Shown here piece by piece: positions 50,941 to 60,698 of a stretch of DNA of 64,000 bases. How positions within the stretch are numbered: position 1 is the first letter of the stretch; every line of letters starts with the position of its first letter. A model generated the notes under the pieces. It was not told the DNA's origin, searched no databases, and saw nothing but the letters and a program-made list of their open reading frames with translations. Origin of the DNA: an uncultured Clostridia bacterium (GTDB taxonomy: Bacteria > Bacillota > Clostridia > Christensenellales > Borkfalkiaceae); the NCBI GenBank assembly GCA_947595585.1, contig CANQET010000009.1:1-64000 (forward strand). Direction: 5' to 3'. Both the position numbers and the translations under genes were made by a program.

Positions 50941-53900
50941 TTATGCGTTTACGGGAGCGGAGATCGCTGCCTCAATGCCCATCATGTTGTCTTCGGGCGC
51001 GGAATCCGAATTATATCTCAGGTTCGTTGCGCCATATTTCTCAACGAGATAGGTGATGACCTGCTTTTGGAAATCTACGAATTTGCCAGAAATGCCGAAG
51101 TATACCTGATAGCCCTTTCCGTGCCATGCGGTGACGTCGTTAATAAAGGCACCATCGCTGGTATACGCCCACGCAAATCCGCCGTTCTTGAATACGTTCT
51201 TCCCGACAAGATTGCTGTTGACCATCTTTACTTCTTCAGCGGTCAGAACATGGTTGGGATCGGCTGCGAGCGCCTTTGCGACCGTCATGATGGTTACGAT
51301 GTAGCGCACATCTTCCTTGATCGTATCGTCGTTCAGCTCTGCGAGCTTCGCGGAGATAGCGGTGGGAACGGTGACGCCCATCATTTCAAGCTGATAGAGG
51401 AAGTAGTATGCACGGAAGGACGTATGAGCCGCAATGCCTTTATCGAAATCAAAGATAATCCCTGCTGCTTTCACCGTGTTTGCAACGACAATGAGCTCGC
51501 CGAGCACTTCGCCTACGGTGTAGGTTTGAGCGGTCGCCTCTGTCCTGTCGGTGGCCTTGACGGTAAGTTCGAGCTTATCGCCAATCGCGTCAAACTCCTC
51601 CGTGAACGTCTTCCAAGCCGTCCAATTCGCGCTGCTGGCTACAGTCGCTTTCGCCTGCTCGCCTGCGTCGAGCTTGTTGTAGGCCTCGAAGATCGTCTTA
51701 AAGAGCGTGATTTCGCTGAAGAGGTAGCCCTTCTTGTCTGCACCGAGTGTCGTCCAACCCTTGTAGGTAAATTTCGACATGTTGTCGGTGACATCGGAAA
51801 GCCTGGCAAACTGCGTGTTGACGTCCTCTGCGGTCTCGATGGGATCTTCCACGACGGGAACTTCGATGGTGGCATCGGTGACGCCCCAACCGTTTGCGTT
51901 GATCGTGTAACCGTTGTTCTTAAGAAGTTCGGCAACGATCTCGAAGTACTGATATGCCTTGTAAGGTTCGGGCTTCTCGGCTTCGGTCATGATCGTGCCG
52001 CCCGCATATTCCGTCATCACAGCGGCAACTCCGCCGATCCAAGCCTCGAACTTATTGCCGTTGCCGTTCCATTGTGCATCGAGGAACGAGGAGGAATAGC
52101 TGTTGGTCCAATACTTGTTGAGGTACTTAAGGTCGGCTTCGGAGAGCTCGGAGATCTTGGTGAAGTTGCCATCGTGAATGTGCATTGCGACCTTCACGGT
52201 GCCGACGATGGGAAGCCATGCGTCATCGTAGAAGCTCTGGAACTTGATGTTCGTGAGCAAGGTCTCTACGAAGGCAGGAAGCACAAAGCCTTCCGCATTT
52301 TCCTTGAGTGCATCATAGAGCAAGCAGAGGTAAGGAGCCGGGTACATCGCACCGCTGAAATCCACAATGCCGGTACCGGTACGGTTGGGATCGTTGTATT
52401 CGCCGAAGCTGCCGCCCGTCTGGATCCTGTAGGCCCAATAGAGGAAGTGATCGAAGAGTTCTTGGCCGTTGTAGGTCTTCTTCGTTTCCATATCCTTCGG
52501 GTTCGCATAGAGCTCGACGGAGACGCTGTTGAGCGCCGCGTAGGTTTCGGTGATATCCTTTGCTTCGGTGAGCGCCATCCAAGCCTCGAAGGAGGTCTTG
52601 TTCACGATGCGGAGCACTTCTTCCTGCTTGGTTTCATCGAGGGCGTCGTACTTCGCCTTGACGTCTTCCTTGAACTTCTGAAGTTCGGAATAGAGATAAC
52701 CCTTCACATCCGAGCTATCCTGTGTGGCCCAACCCTTGTACTCATACTTGGGCATGATCGAGAAAGGCTTGAAGGCATTCATGACGGCCTTCGCCTCGGC
52801 GGAAGCGCTCTCTCTCGGGTCGGCCGCAGCCTCGACTTGCGAGGTGTAGCCGTAGCCGAGTTCATCGAGCTTCGCTTCGGGCGCATACAGCGCTACGATA
52901 TCCGTGATGTATGCCAAGTTAGCCTTGAGGTTGGCTGCATCCGGGAGACCGAAGTAAATCTCGTAGTAGGTGTTGCCGTTACGAAGGTCATAGGGCGACT
53001 GCTTGGTGTTCCAGTTGAAGCCGCCTTCACGGAACGTGAAGTTCTGCATGTTGGTGTTGATGACGTTTGCAAGCTCTTCGTCAAGCCAAACGAGCTCACC
53101 TTGCTGTTGCAAATTGTAGATCCTCGCGACCTGCGTCATCACGGGATAGATGTATTCGTCGAAGTCCAAAACAAAGTTCTTGGAGCGTTCGGTCGAAGTG
53201 ATCGCAGCGAAGAACACGTCGGTGAAGATCTCGGGGATCTCGACATTCCCTTCTTCCATCTTCTTCATGAGGAAGAGGAGATGGAAGCTGTCTTGATAGC
53301 ACGCCGTGCTGTCCGAGTCGATGGTGCCCTTCCCGTCCGAGTGACCGACGTACGTCGTCGTGTGGATCTTGTTCGCGAGCTCGAAGAGCTTCACGAGCGC
53401 GTCGGTGCCATTATAGGTCACCGTGCCGTTCATCGCGATGTTGCCGAGGGTATAGCTCTTTTCGGTGTAGGTCGCGTTGTCGAGATACGCCTTGATGCCG
53501 TTGTAGGCCTTCGACCAGCGATCGAACTCCGTCTGCCCGCCGCTCCAACGGCGGATGACGTTGGTCTTATCGAGGGGATCGGTGAGGGCGTTGTACTCTT
53601 TGAGAACTTCACCGAATGCCTGGGCTTCGCTCCAGAGATAGCCCTTGGGATCGGCAGTGCCATCGGGCACCGTCCAGCCCTTGTAGCCGTAATTCTCGAA
53701 GAGGGAGAACTTCGTAAGTTTCTCAAGGACGGCTTCCCCTGCGGGGGTCAGCTTGATGGACGACTCATAGACCTGCTTCGCGGAGAGATAGTTCGTCCAA
53801 TCGAGGAGAAGACGATACTGCTGAAGGATCCCCGTGCTGCCGGTGTGGGCTTCGTCTTTGCCGTACCAAGCCGTGACTTCGTCGTAGGCCGCCTGATACT

Positions 53901-55446
53901 GCGGGACGGTGTCGACGGTCATCTTGGCGAGGCTGTCGACTTTATCCTGGTACTCCTTGAGCTTGCCGCCGATCTCGTTGTCGGAGACGGGGCTTGCGTC
54001 GAAGCGGAAGTTGAAGACGTCGGTGCCGTCCACGGCCTCGTACGACGTGCACGCGTAATTCATAAGGTACGTGTAGTCGACGAGTGCGCTGGCGCCCTTG
54101 TCGTTGAGCGTGACTTCGTCGTTCGCCATGAGGGCGTCGTGCAACTGGCCGCGGTATTCATCGTCGATGGTCGCGATCGAATAGTCGAGGTTGCTGCACT
54201 CTTCCTCGGTGGGAACATAGAACTCAGCCTTCGTGACCGTGAAGCCTTCGAACTTGGCGCCGTTGAAGTAGTCGACGTTCTCGACGGCCGGCTTGCTCAC
54301 GACCTTATTCTTGATATCGAGACCGGCGATGAAGACGATCGCGTTCTCGGCCTTGACCTGATAGCCGGGGAAGAGCCCTTCGACGGTCTCGTCGTTGATG
54401 ACGATCCTGTGGGTCTTCTTGGCGTTGCCGTCGAACGTGAAATCGATGTAGTCTTCCCAATACTCTTCATCGGCCTGCTCATCGTAGCAGCGAACGGTAC
54501 GGGCCTGCATATCCACCGTCTTTACGTTGGGGGTGAAGTAGCCGCCGTCCTTATCGTTGTGCCACTTGGAAGTCATCACGGGCTTCTCTTTGCGGTCGAC
54601 ATGATAGACGATATCGGAGAAGGAGTCGTCGCGCGAGGTGCCGCGGAAGGTGTACCAATCGCCGGTACGCGTATCGCAAGCAAGGCCCGTCGCGATAACA
54701 TAGTAATCCTGCCAAGCGTAGACGCCGAAGTAGGCATAGACGCCTTCGTCGACTTCTTCATCCTCGCCGATGATGTACTTGCCGTCGTACATGCCCTTAT
54801 AGGGAGGAGTGATCTTGACGTTGGAGAGGTCGATCGTGTAGTTGAGCCCGTTGACGCCGGCCTTTCTCGTGGGGAAGGTGATGACGCCTGCATCCATGGG
54901 CTTGGAGAATTCCCATGTGGGAGGCAGGGTCGTCGATGCGGGGATCTCTTCGCCATAGACGTCGAGAAGACCATAGCCGTTCCACGTCTGCATCGGCACG
55001 GCGCCCATCGAACCCGTCTGGTGTGCGATGATCTTCTGATTCTGAAGGATCTTTACGCCTTCGGTGGCATCCCAGCAGTTGAATGCCGTGAGTTCGGTGC
55101 CGTTTTCATAGTACCAGAAGCAGTCGGAGTTGCCCGCTCCGAATCCCTTGCGGTTTTCGAAGAGGTGCTTCGTGCCGCCCTTCTTCGTCACGTAGCCACC
55201 TACGGCACCGGCCGCCGTGGCTTCGTCTTCCGTAAACTCGAGGTCCGCGTTTACGGTAGCATTGATGGCGTCTGCGATCGTCTTGTAGGCGCCGACAAAA
55301 TTCTTATTATAGTCGTACGCCTCATAGGCATCCGCAGCCCGAGGGTCGTCGCGGCGCGTTGCCTTGCCGCCTCCGCACGCCACCAGACCCGCAACCGATG
55401 TTGCCACCATCGCGGAGCCGAGTAATAGCGCTGCCAGCTTTTTCAT
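50941..55446 (-). CDS. Very large lipoprotein with three internal repeats
   Basis: 1501 residues. The start at 55446 follows AGGAGGAAAGTT. Signal MKKLAALLLGSAMVATSVAG with lipobox LVAC. Residues about 25-400 are beta-rich and aromatic, resembling a carbohydrate-binding or sandwich domain (WNGYGLLDVYGEEIP, YAYFGVYAWQDYYVIATG). From about 540 onward a unit of roughly 320 residues occurs three times, each opening YKGW...KGYL.SE...F (about 585, 904 and 1227). Two copies close with GGF-W and YxIYFG/YQVYFG text. I recognise no family for the repeat. It is transcribed first, ahead of the transporter, so it is probably the locus's main surface glycan-capturing protein. Confidence 0.85.
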   Translation of the reverse strand: MKKLAALLLGSAMVATSVAGLVACGGGKATRRDDPRAADAYEAYDYNKNFVGAYKTIADAINATVNADLEFTEDEATAAGAVGGYVTKKGGTKHLFENRKGFGAGNSDCFWYYENGTELTAFNCWDATEGVKILQNQKIIAHQTGSMGAVPMQTWNGYGLLDVYGEEIPASTTLPPTWEFSKPMDAGVITFPTRKAGVNGLNYTIDLSNVKITPPYKGMYDGKYIIGEDEEVDEGVYAYFGVYAWQDYYVIATGLACDTRTGDWYTFRGTSRDDSFSDIVYHVDRKEKPVMTSKWHNDKDGGYFTPNVKTVDMQARTVRCYDEQADEEYWEDYIDFTFDGNAKKTHRIVINDETVEGLFPGYQVKAENAIVFIAGLDIKNKVVSKPAVENVDYFNGAKFEGFTVTKAEFYVPTEEECSNLDYSIATIDDEYRGQLHDALMANDEVTLNDKGASALVDYTYLMNYACTSYEAVDGTDVFNFRFDASPVSDNEIGGKLKEYQDKVDSLAKMTVDTVPQYQAAYDEVTAWYGKDEAHTGSTGILQQYRLLLDWTNYLSAKQVYESSIKLTPAGEAVLEKLTKFSLFENYGYKGWTVPDGTADPKGYLWSEAQAFGEVLKEYNALTDPLDKTNVIRRWSGGQTEFDRWSKAYNGIKAYLDNATYTEKSYTLGNIAMNGTVTYNGTDALVKLFELANKIHTTTYVGHSDGKGTIDSDSTACYQDSFHLLFLMKKMEEGNVEIPEIFTDVFFAAITSTERSKNFVLDFDEYIYPVMTQVARIYNLQQQGELVWLDEELANVINTNMQNFTFREGGFNWNTKQSPYDLRNGNTYYEIYFGLPDAANLKANLAYITDIVALYAPEAKLDELGYGYTSQVEAAADPRESASAEAKAVMNAFKPFSIMPKYEYKGWATQDSSDVKGYLYSELQKFKEDVKAKYDALDETKQEEVLRIVNKTSFEAWMALTEAKDITETYAALNSVSVELYANPKDMETKKTYNGQELFDHFLYWAYRIQTGGSFGEYNDPNRTGTGIVDFSGAMYPAPYLCLLYDALKENAEGFVLPAFVETLLTNIKFQSFYDDAWLPIVGTVKVAMHIHDGNFTKISELSEADLKYLNKYWTNSYSSSFLDAQWNGNGNKFEAWIGGVAAVMTEYAGGTIMTEAEKPEPYKAYQYFEIVAELLKNNGYTINANGWGVTDATIEVPVVEDPIETAEDVNTQFARLSDVTDNMSKFTYKGWTTLGADKKGYLFSEITLFKTIFEAYNKLDAGEQAKATVASSANWTAWKTFTEEFDAIGDKLELTVKATDRTEATAQTYTVGEVLGELIVVANTVKAAGIIFDFDKGIAAHTSFRAYYFLYQLEMMGVTVPTAISAKLAELNDDTIKEDVRYIVTIMTVAKALAADPNHVLTAEEVKMVNSNLVGKNVFKNGGFAWAYTSDGAFINDVTAWHGKGYQVYFGISGKFVDFQKQVITYLVEKYGATNLRYNSDSAPEDNMMGIEAAISAPVNA

Positions 55447-55502
55447 AACTTTCCTCCTACTATCCCCCGTTCATAATGACAGAAGATAATTTTTATAGTC
55501 TC

Positions 55503-55531
55503 ATTGTACGCTTCCTTTTATATTTTGTCAA
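55503..55531 (-). promoter_or_regulatory. Promoter of the large glycan operon
   Basis: TTGACA and TACAAT with a 17-base spacer, leader about 50 bases. Bases 55535-55815 upstream are AT-rich with A/T runs and hold no gene or clear operator. Confidence 0.8.
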
Positions 55532-55814
55532 TACCTTTTGAAAAAAATTTTTATTTTTAGCGAAATTTTTTTCTTTTTTCTTTTCACCGCCGCGAAAGCA
55601 ATTCGCAAACGTTGAAAAAAATTTCAATCGACACAAAAAATATGTTGAGTTTTCTCCCCTCTCGCGCGGAAGCTCCGTCCCCGCTTGGATCGAAGCTCCC
55701 TCTCTCTCCCCTTTTGAAAGATTTTTTTCTTTTCTCCACCCCATGCGGTTTTGTCCATAAATAAGGATGTGTTTTGATATAGAAGGATACGCTTGGGGAT
55801 AGAAAAATCCGCTT

Positions 55815-56779
55815 GGGATGAGGTCGCTCATGATACGCCCCGTCGTCTCCCGCCCACCCCCCTACCCCCCTCCAATGGAGGGGGTGTGTGGTCTGTTCTC
55901 CGATAGAGGGGCGCAGAATAAGCGATATGGGTACCACGCCTACGTCATTTCGAACGTAGTGAGAAATCTCAAAGTCGAGATTCCTCGGGCTACGTCCTCG
56001 GAATGACGTACTGATTGGCTCCCTCGTACTCTGCCCACCCCCCTACCCCCACCGTGGCAGAGCAAAAACCACCACACCGTGGGAAAACAAAAAATACCCC
56101 CGCCGTGGGAGAACAATAAACTACCCCCTCCGTGGGAGGGGGATCAAGGGGGTGGGGCGGCAAAAAAGCAACTACGAAGTCCGTCCCCTTGCTTCCCCTC
56201 TCAGGGGAAGTACCCGCGTGAGCGAGGGATGGGGTTTCCAAAACCCCTCAGTCACGGCTGCGCCGCGACAGCTCCCCTACGAGGGGAGCCAAGGGACGCA
56301 TGGGATGGACCGCGTCGTACTCTGCCCACCCCCCTACCCCCCCCCGCGGGAGGGGGTATCGTTTTAATAAACGATACGGGTACCCCGCCTGCGTCATTTC
56401 GCCCCGACCGCAGCTTCTATTTGTTCTACTAAGGTCGGCACGAGCCGTTCGGCGAAGTAACGTAGTGAGAAATCTCAAAGTCGAGATTCCTCACCCCTAA
56501 AGGGGTTACTTCGCGCTACGCGCTCGTGCCGTGCTTCGATAAACAATAGAAGCCTCGCACGGGGCGGAATGACGTACTGATGAACCCCGTTGGTTACCAT
56601 GCATGCCCATCATGAGCGACAACGGGTACCGTCAAACTGCAAAGTTGCAAGTAAGACAAGCAATAGCGAGGCTTTTCGCAGGGAGCGTACTTAAGACGTA
56701 CGTGACCAAGAAAAACGTAGCATGACGCAGTATTACGCAGCAAATTTGCAGTTCGTAAGTTCGAAGCGAGTAGTATTGC
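55815..56779. repeat. Intergenic repeat mosaic, block 5
   Basis: No genes. It contains palindromic CGTCATT units (about 55938-56011 and 56391-56576), CCCCCTCC hairpin units (about 55848-55890, 56034-56160 and 56325-56362), a multi-hairpin unit (56183-56296), and the long CCGTCAAACTGC unit from about 56624 that runs into the tsf terminator. Confidence 0.8.
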
Positions 56780-56847
56780 GTAGCTTATCCGCAGTTCGTA
56801 AATACGAAGTTCAAACAAAAAACCGCACATGGGGTGCGGTTTTTTGT
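56780..56847 (-). terminator. Terminator of rpsB-tsf carried by a dispersed repeat
   Basis: AAAAAACCGCAC/GTGCGGTTTTTT forms the hairpin at 56817-56846, 20 bases beyond the tsf stop. The flank TTATCCGCAGTTCGTAAATA then CGAAGTTCAAAC matches the flanks of the terminators at 27.5 and 59.7 kb. Confidence 0.85.
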
Positions 56848-56865
56848 ATATATTGTTGTAAAAAC

Positions 56866-57777
56866 TTATTTCTTCATGGCTTCGACTTGCTTCGCCACTT
56901 CCTCGGAGAGATCCTCGGATTTCTTCTCGATGCCCTCGCCCATGACGTAGAACATAAACGCCTTGAGCGTGACGGGCACACCCGCCTCTTTGGCGCCCTG
57001 CGCGATGAGCTGCCCCACCGTCACGCTGTCGTCTTTGACGAACTTCTGCGCGAGCAGGCAGTTATCTTCGTAGAACTTCTTGAGCTTGCCTTCGACGATG
57101 CGGGCCGCGATCGCTTCGGGCTTGCCCTCGTTCATGACTTCCTGCAAGAGGATGGCGCGCTCCTTCGCAAGCGTCTCTGCGGGGACGTCCCCCGCTTCTT
57201 TATAGGTGGGCTTGGAGAAGGCCGTATGCAGTGCGACGTTGTGCGCAAGCGCCTTGGTCACAGGGGTCTCGGGGCAATCGAAGTCGAGCATGACGCCCAT
57301 CGTGCCGCCCATGTGGATATAGGTCTCGATGAAGCCCTCGGTATCGTATACGGTGAAGCGGCGCACGGAAATCTTCTCCCCGATGACGCCCGTCTGCTCG
57401 GAGATGAACGTCTCCACCGTCTTGCCGCCCATATCCGAAGCGAGGAGTGCGGCGACGTCTGCAGGCGCAACTTTTGCGATCTGTTTTGCGATGGCGCCCA
57501 CGACCTCGTGGAACTTCTCCCCTTTGGCGACGAAATCGCTCTCGCAGTTGACTTCGACGAGCACGCCGCGCTTGCCTTCGACGTAGGCATACACGATGCC
57601 CTCGGCCGCGACTTTGCCCTGACGCTTCTGCGCTTTGGCGATGCCGCGCTCGCGGAGGAGTTCGCCCGCCTTCTCGAAGTCGCCGTCCGCATCGACGAGC
57701 GCCTTCTTGCAATCCAACATACCCGCCCCCGTCTGTTCGCGGAGACGCATGACGTCCTTTGCCGTAAACTCAGCCAT
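56866..57777 (-). CDS. tsf: Translation elongation factor Ts
   Basis: 303 residues. EF-Ts recharges EF-Tu with GTP by expelling GDP. The N-terminal UBA-like part shows EQTGAGMLDCKKALVDADGD, followed by the EF-Tu-contacting core with EVNCESDFVAKGEKF and a C-terminal dimer-type subdomain. The ATG overlaps the rpsB stop (TAATG). Usual order rpsB-tsf. Confidence 0.97.
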   Translation of the reverse strand: MAEFTAKDVMRLREQTGAGMLDCKKALVDADGDFEKAGELLRERGIAKAQKRQGKVAAEGIVYAYVEGKRGVLVEVNCESDFVAKGEKFHEVVGAIAKQIAKVAPADVAALLASDMGGKTVETFISEQTGVIGEKISVRRFTVYDTEGFIETYIHMGGTMGVMLDFDCPETPVTKALAHNVALHTAFSKPTYKEAGDVPAETLAKERAILLQEVMNEGKPEAIAARIVEGKLKKFYEDNCLLAQKFVKDDSVTVGQLIAQGAKEAGVPVTLKAFMFYVMGEGIEKKSEDLSEEVAKQVEAMKK

Positions 57778-58532
57778 TATTCTTCCTCCTTGTTTTCGAC
57801 CTCGGTCTCTTCTGCGGCGGGAGCCTCGTCCTGTTCGGGAACGGGCGTCACGCCTTCCGTCGCCTCGATGACGGCATTCGCCATGACGGACGAGATGAGC
57901 TTGATCGCGCGGATCGCGTCGTCGTTGCCCGGGATCACATAGTCGATGAGATCGGGATCGCAGTTGGTATCGGTGATGGCGACGATCGGCACGTGCATCT
58001 TACGCGCTTCGGCGACGGCGATATCTTCGTTGTGCGGGTCGACGACGAACATCACGCCCGGCATACCGCGCATCTGCTTGATGCCGCCGAGGTTTTCCTG
58101 AAGTTTCGCCATCTCCTTCTTGAGCCCCAAAACTTCCTTCTTGGGGAGAAGATCGAACTCGCCGCTCTGCTCCATGCGCTCGAGTTTTTCGAGATAATCG
58201 ATACGGGAGCGGATCGTCTTGAAGTTGGTGAGCGTGCCGCCCAGCCAACGGGAATTGACGTAGAATTGTCCGCAGCGCTCCGCCTCTTCCTTGATGGCGT
58301 CCTGCGCCTGCTTCTTCGTCCCGACGAAGAGCACGCTCTTGCCCTGCTTCACCGATTCGACGACGAAGGTATACGCATCTTCGATGAGCTTTGCCGTCTG
58401 CTCGAGGTCGATGATGTGGATATCATGACGGGCGGCGAAGATGTACTTCTTCATCTTGGGGTTCCACTTTCTCGTCTGGTGCCCGAAATGGACGCCGGCT
58501 TCGAGAAGCTGCTTCATGGTAATAACTGCCAT
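57777..58532 (-). CDS. rpsB: 30S ribosomal protein S2
   Basis: 251 residues with [19 protein letters not shown] near the N-terminus, [17 protein letters not shown] and a [20 protein letters not shown] segment. An acidic tail ([11 protein letters not shown]) ends the protein. First gene of the rpsB-tsf unit, with GGAGGACCT before the ATG. The leader is about 120 bases and could hold an autoregulatory structure; none was modelled. Confidence 0.98.
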   Translation of the reverse strand: MAVITMKQLLEAGVHFGHQTRKWNPKMKKYIFAARHDIHIIDLEQTAKLIEDAYTFVVESVKQGKSVLFVGTKKQAQDAIKEEAERCGQFYVNSRWLGGTLTNFKTIRSRIDYLEKLERMEQSGEFDLLPKKEVLGLKKEMAKLQENLGGIKQMRGMPGVMFVVDPHNEDIAVAEARKMHVPIVAITDTNCDPDLIDYVIPGNDDAIRAIKLISSVMANAVIEATEGVTPVPEQDEAPAAEETEVENKEEE

Positions 58533-58661
58533 AGGTCCTCCGTTTCTCCTCTTTCCGCTGCCTTTTTTCCGCTCCTAACGCCGCATGAGAAAAATTTACG
58601 GAGCACGGAGAGCGGGACAAGCGAAAATGTGGATTTGCCTGCGATGGCCGCAGACTTGAAT

Positions 58662-58690
58662 ATTATAGCACGCGTACGCGCAAAAAGCAA
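58662..58690 (-). promoter_or_regulatory. Promoter of rpsB-tsf
   Basis: TTGCTT and TATAAT with a 17-base spacer, leader about 120 bases. Confidence 0.75.
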
Positions 58691-58794
58691 CTCGTTTTGC
58701 CGCCCCTTTCCGAAATTTTTTCCGCGAAAGGGAAAAGAATGAAAAATGAAGAATGGAGAATGAAGAATTGAGAATTGAGAATTGAGAATTGGAG

Positions 58795-59684
58795 AAGCAA
58801 TACCCCCTCCGTGGTTTATCCCAAGCACTACCCCCTCCGTGGTTTATCCCAAGCACTACCCCCTCCGTCGTCCATTCCGAACAATACCCCCTCCGTGGGA
58901 GGGGGACTAAGGGGGTGGGGCGGCAAAAAAGCAACTACGAAGTCCGTCCTCATCCCGAACGAAGCGGAGCGGAGTGAGCGGATCTTAAAGATACACTCGC
59001 TACGCTACTTCGCCGAACGGCTCGTGCCGTGCTTCGATAAACAATAGAAACCTCGCACGGGGCGGTATGAGGTCGCTTTGAATAAGCCCCTACGACGTCC
59101 GACCTCTTGCTGCCCCTTTCAGGGGAAGTACCTGCGTCAGCAGGGGAAGGGGTTTTTGAAACCCCTCAGCCGCGTCTTACGCCGCGACAGCTCCCCTGCG
59201 AGGGGAGCCAAGGGGTCGCTCTGAATACGCCCCCGCCGTCTCCTGCCCACCCCCCTACCCCCCTCCGATGGAGGGGGTATGTGGTCTGTTCTCCAATGGA
59301 GGGGGTACATACGTCATTTCGAACGTAGTGAGAAATCTCAAGTAAGATTAAGACTAAGGCGATGTTTCGACTACGCTCAACATGACGTTATTAGAATGAG
59401 ATTCCTCGGCTATGCCTCGGAATGACGTAGTCGGGTACCGTCAAACTGCGGAGAAGCAAGCAAGACAAGCAATAGCGAGGCTTTTCGCAGGGAGTGTACT
59501 AAATCGTACACGACCACCCCGCGCGCATTTCTAATTCTCTAAGCGCGGCACGAGCCCCCGAGGGCGAAGTAGTAAAACGCAGCATGACGAAGTATTACGC
59601 AGCAAATTTGCAGTTCGTAAGTTCGAAGCGAGTAGTGTTGCGCAGCTTATCCGCAGTTCGCAAGTACGAAGTCCAAACAAGCAT
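58795..59684. repeat. Intergenic repeat mosaic, block 6
   Basis: No genes. It opens with three or four tandem copies of ACCCCCTCCGTGGTTTATCC (58799-58880), then a GGAGCGGAGTGAGCGGATC unit (about 58945-59078), a multi-hairpin unit (59101-59217), CCCCCTCC units (59245-59305), a palindromic unit (59310-59428) and the most complete CCGTCAAACTGCGGAG unit (59433-59684). Confidence 0.8.
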
Positions 59685-59715
59685 GAAAAAACCGCACTTG
59701 GGGTGCGGTTTTTTA
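59685..59715 (-). terminator. Terminator of the RpiR-type gene, repeat-borne
   Basis: AAAAAACCGCAC/GTGCGGTTTTTT, directly beyond the regulator's stop codon. It is the third copy of the terminator-carrying repeat. Confidence 0.85.
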
Positions 59716-59717
59716 GA

Positions 59718-60557
59718 TCAAATCAACTTACTTACGGTTGCGCGGCTGCTCTTCGCGTAGTACGCATCGAACCGCGTCTGGTCCACGCGGTGAAGCCCCG
59801 TACAGAGCGCATCCACCATAAAGAGCTGCATGACTTTGCCCGTCATGGCGCCGGGCTGCATGGGCGAATCCATGGGCGCCGCAGAGAGCACGAGGTCGGC
59901 AAACTTTGAAAGCGGCGATTTCTCGTAGCAGGTGATGACGAGCACCTTCATGCCGCGCGAACGGGCGATCTCCGCCGCCTCAACCGTATCCTTGGAGGAC
60001 CCCGAGACGGAGAAGATGATCATGAGGTCGTCTTCTCCGCGGGAAGAGAGCAGCACGTTCTGCAGGTGCGTATCGCGTTCGCAGAAGGTCACCATACCCA
60101 TCATCATGAAACGGTTATGGAGTTCAAGCGCGGCGAGGTAGGAATGCCCCACGCCGAAGCAGCAGATCGTCTTCGCCGAGAGGACGAGGTCGAATGCCGC
60201 CCGAAGCTGTTCTTCGGAGAGCCCCCGCCTGCAGTTCTCCATCGCGATGCGGTAGTTGTTCGCGATCTCCGTGATGTAGCTCGTACCGCGGCCGTCGGTG
60301 GGTTCCTCGTCGGCAAGGACCGTCGAGCCCTGTGCGAGGTTCAGGCGGAATTCCTGATATCCGTTGTAACCGAGCGAACGGCAGAAGCGAAGCACGGTGG
60401 CTTCGGCGACGTCCGTCGCGGCGGCAAGGTCGGTGATAGACATATAGATGACGCGGCGAAGGTCGACGTTGTCAAAATAGTCTATAAGTTTCTTCTGGCT
60501 CTTCGTGAGCTTTCCCTCGCGAAGTTGTGCGATCTTATTGCGGATCGTGCTCGGCAT
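59718..60557 (-). CDS. MurR/RpiR-family transcriptional regulator
   Basis: 279 residues. An N-terminal RpiR-type HTH domain (about 1-77; TDVAEATVLRFCRSLGYNGY) is joined to a C-terminal SIS sugar-phosphate-binding domain (about 125-250; CCFGVGHSYLAALELHNRF, IIFSVSGSSKDTVEAAEIA). Such proteins sense phosphosugars, for instance GlcNAc-6-P or ManNAc-6-P, and control amino-sugar loci. With nanE and a GH20-like gene nearby, a hexosamine-phosphate ligand is likely. It has its own promoter and terminator. Confidence 0.93.
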   Translation of the reverse strand: MPSTIRNKIAQLREGKLTKSQKKLIDYFDNVDLRRVIYMSITDLAAATDVAEATVLRFCRSLGYNGYQEFRLNLAQGSTVLADEEPTDGRGTSYITEIANNYRIAMENCRRGLSEEQLRAAFDLVLSAKTICCFGVGHSYLAALELHNRFMMMGMVTFCERDTHLQNVLLSSRGEDDLMIIFSVSGSSKDTVEAAEIARSRGMKVLVITCYEKSPLSKFADLVLSAAPMDSPMQPGAMTGKVMQLFMVDALCTGLHRVDQTRFDAYYAKSSRATVSKLI

Positions 60558-60669
60558 GGTTTTGTTCTCCCCTCTTCGTTATTTTTGCCCCGGTATTGCG
60601 CTGCCGCCCTTTGAATGCGGACTGCACGGAAAGGAGCTTATCCCCGTCTTGCGCAGGGAATATGCTTTT

Positions 60670-60698
60670 ATTTTATCCAATTCTATATATAGTGTCAA
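60670..60698 (-). promoter_or_regulatory. Promoter of the RpiR-type regulator
   Basis: TTGACA and TAAAAT with a 17-base spacer. The spacer contains CTATATATAG, a short palindrome that might serve autoregulation. Confidence 0.7.

Noticed and set aside
50854-55425. 1523-aa ORF on the plus strand
   Set aside because: It is antisense to the 1501-aa lipoprotein. Long antisense frames arise from the G/C-rich third codon positions; there is no ribosome site, signal or recognisable domain.
58799-58925. CRISPR-like array of CCCCCTCCGTGG units
   Set aside because: Units are directly adjacent with no unique spacers of constant length and no cas genes nearby.
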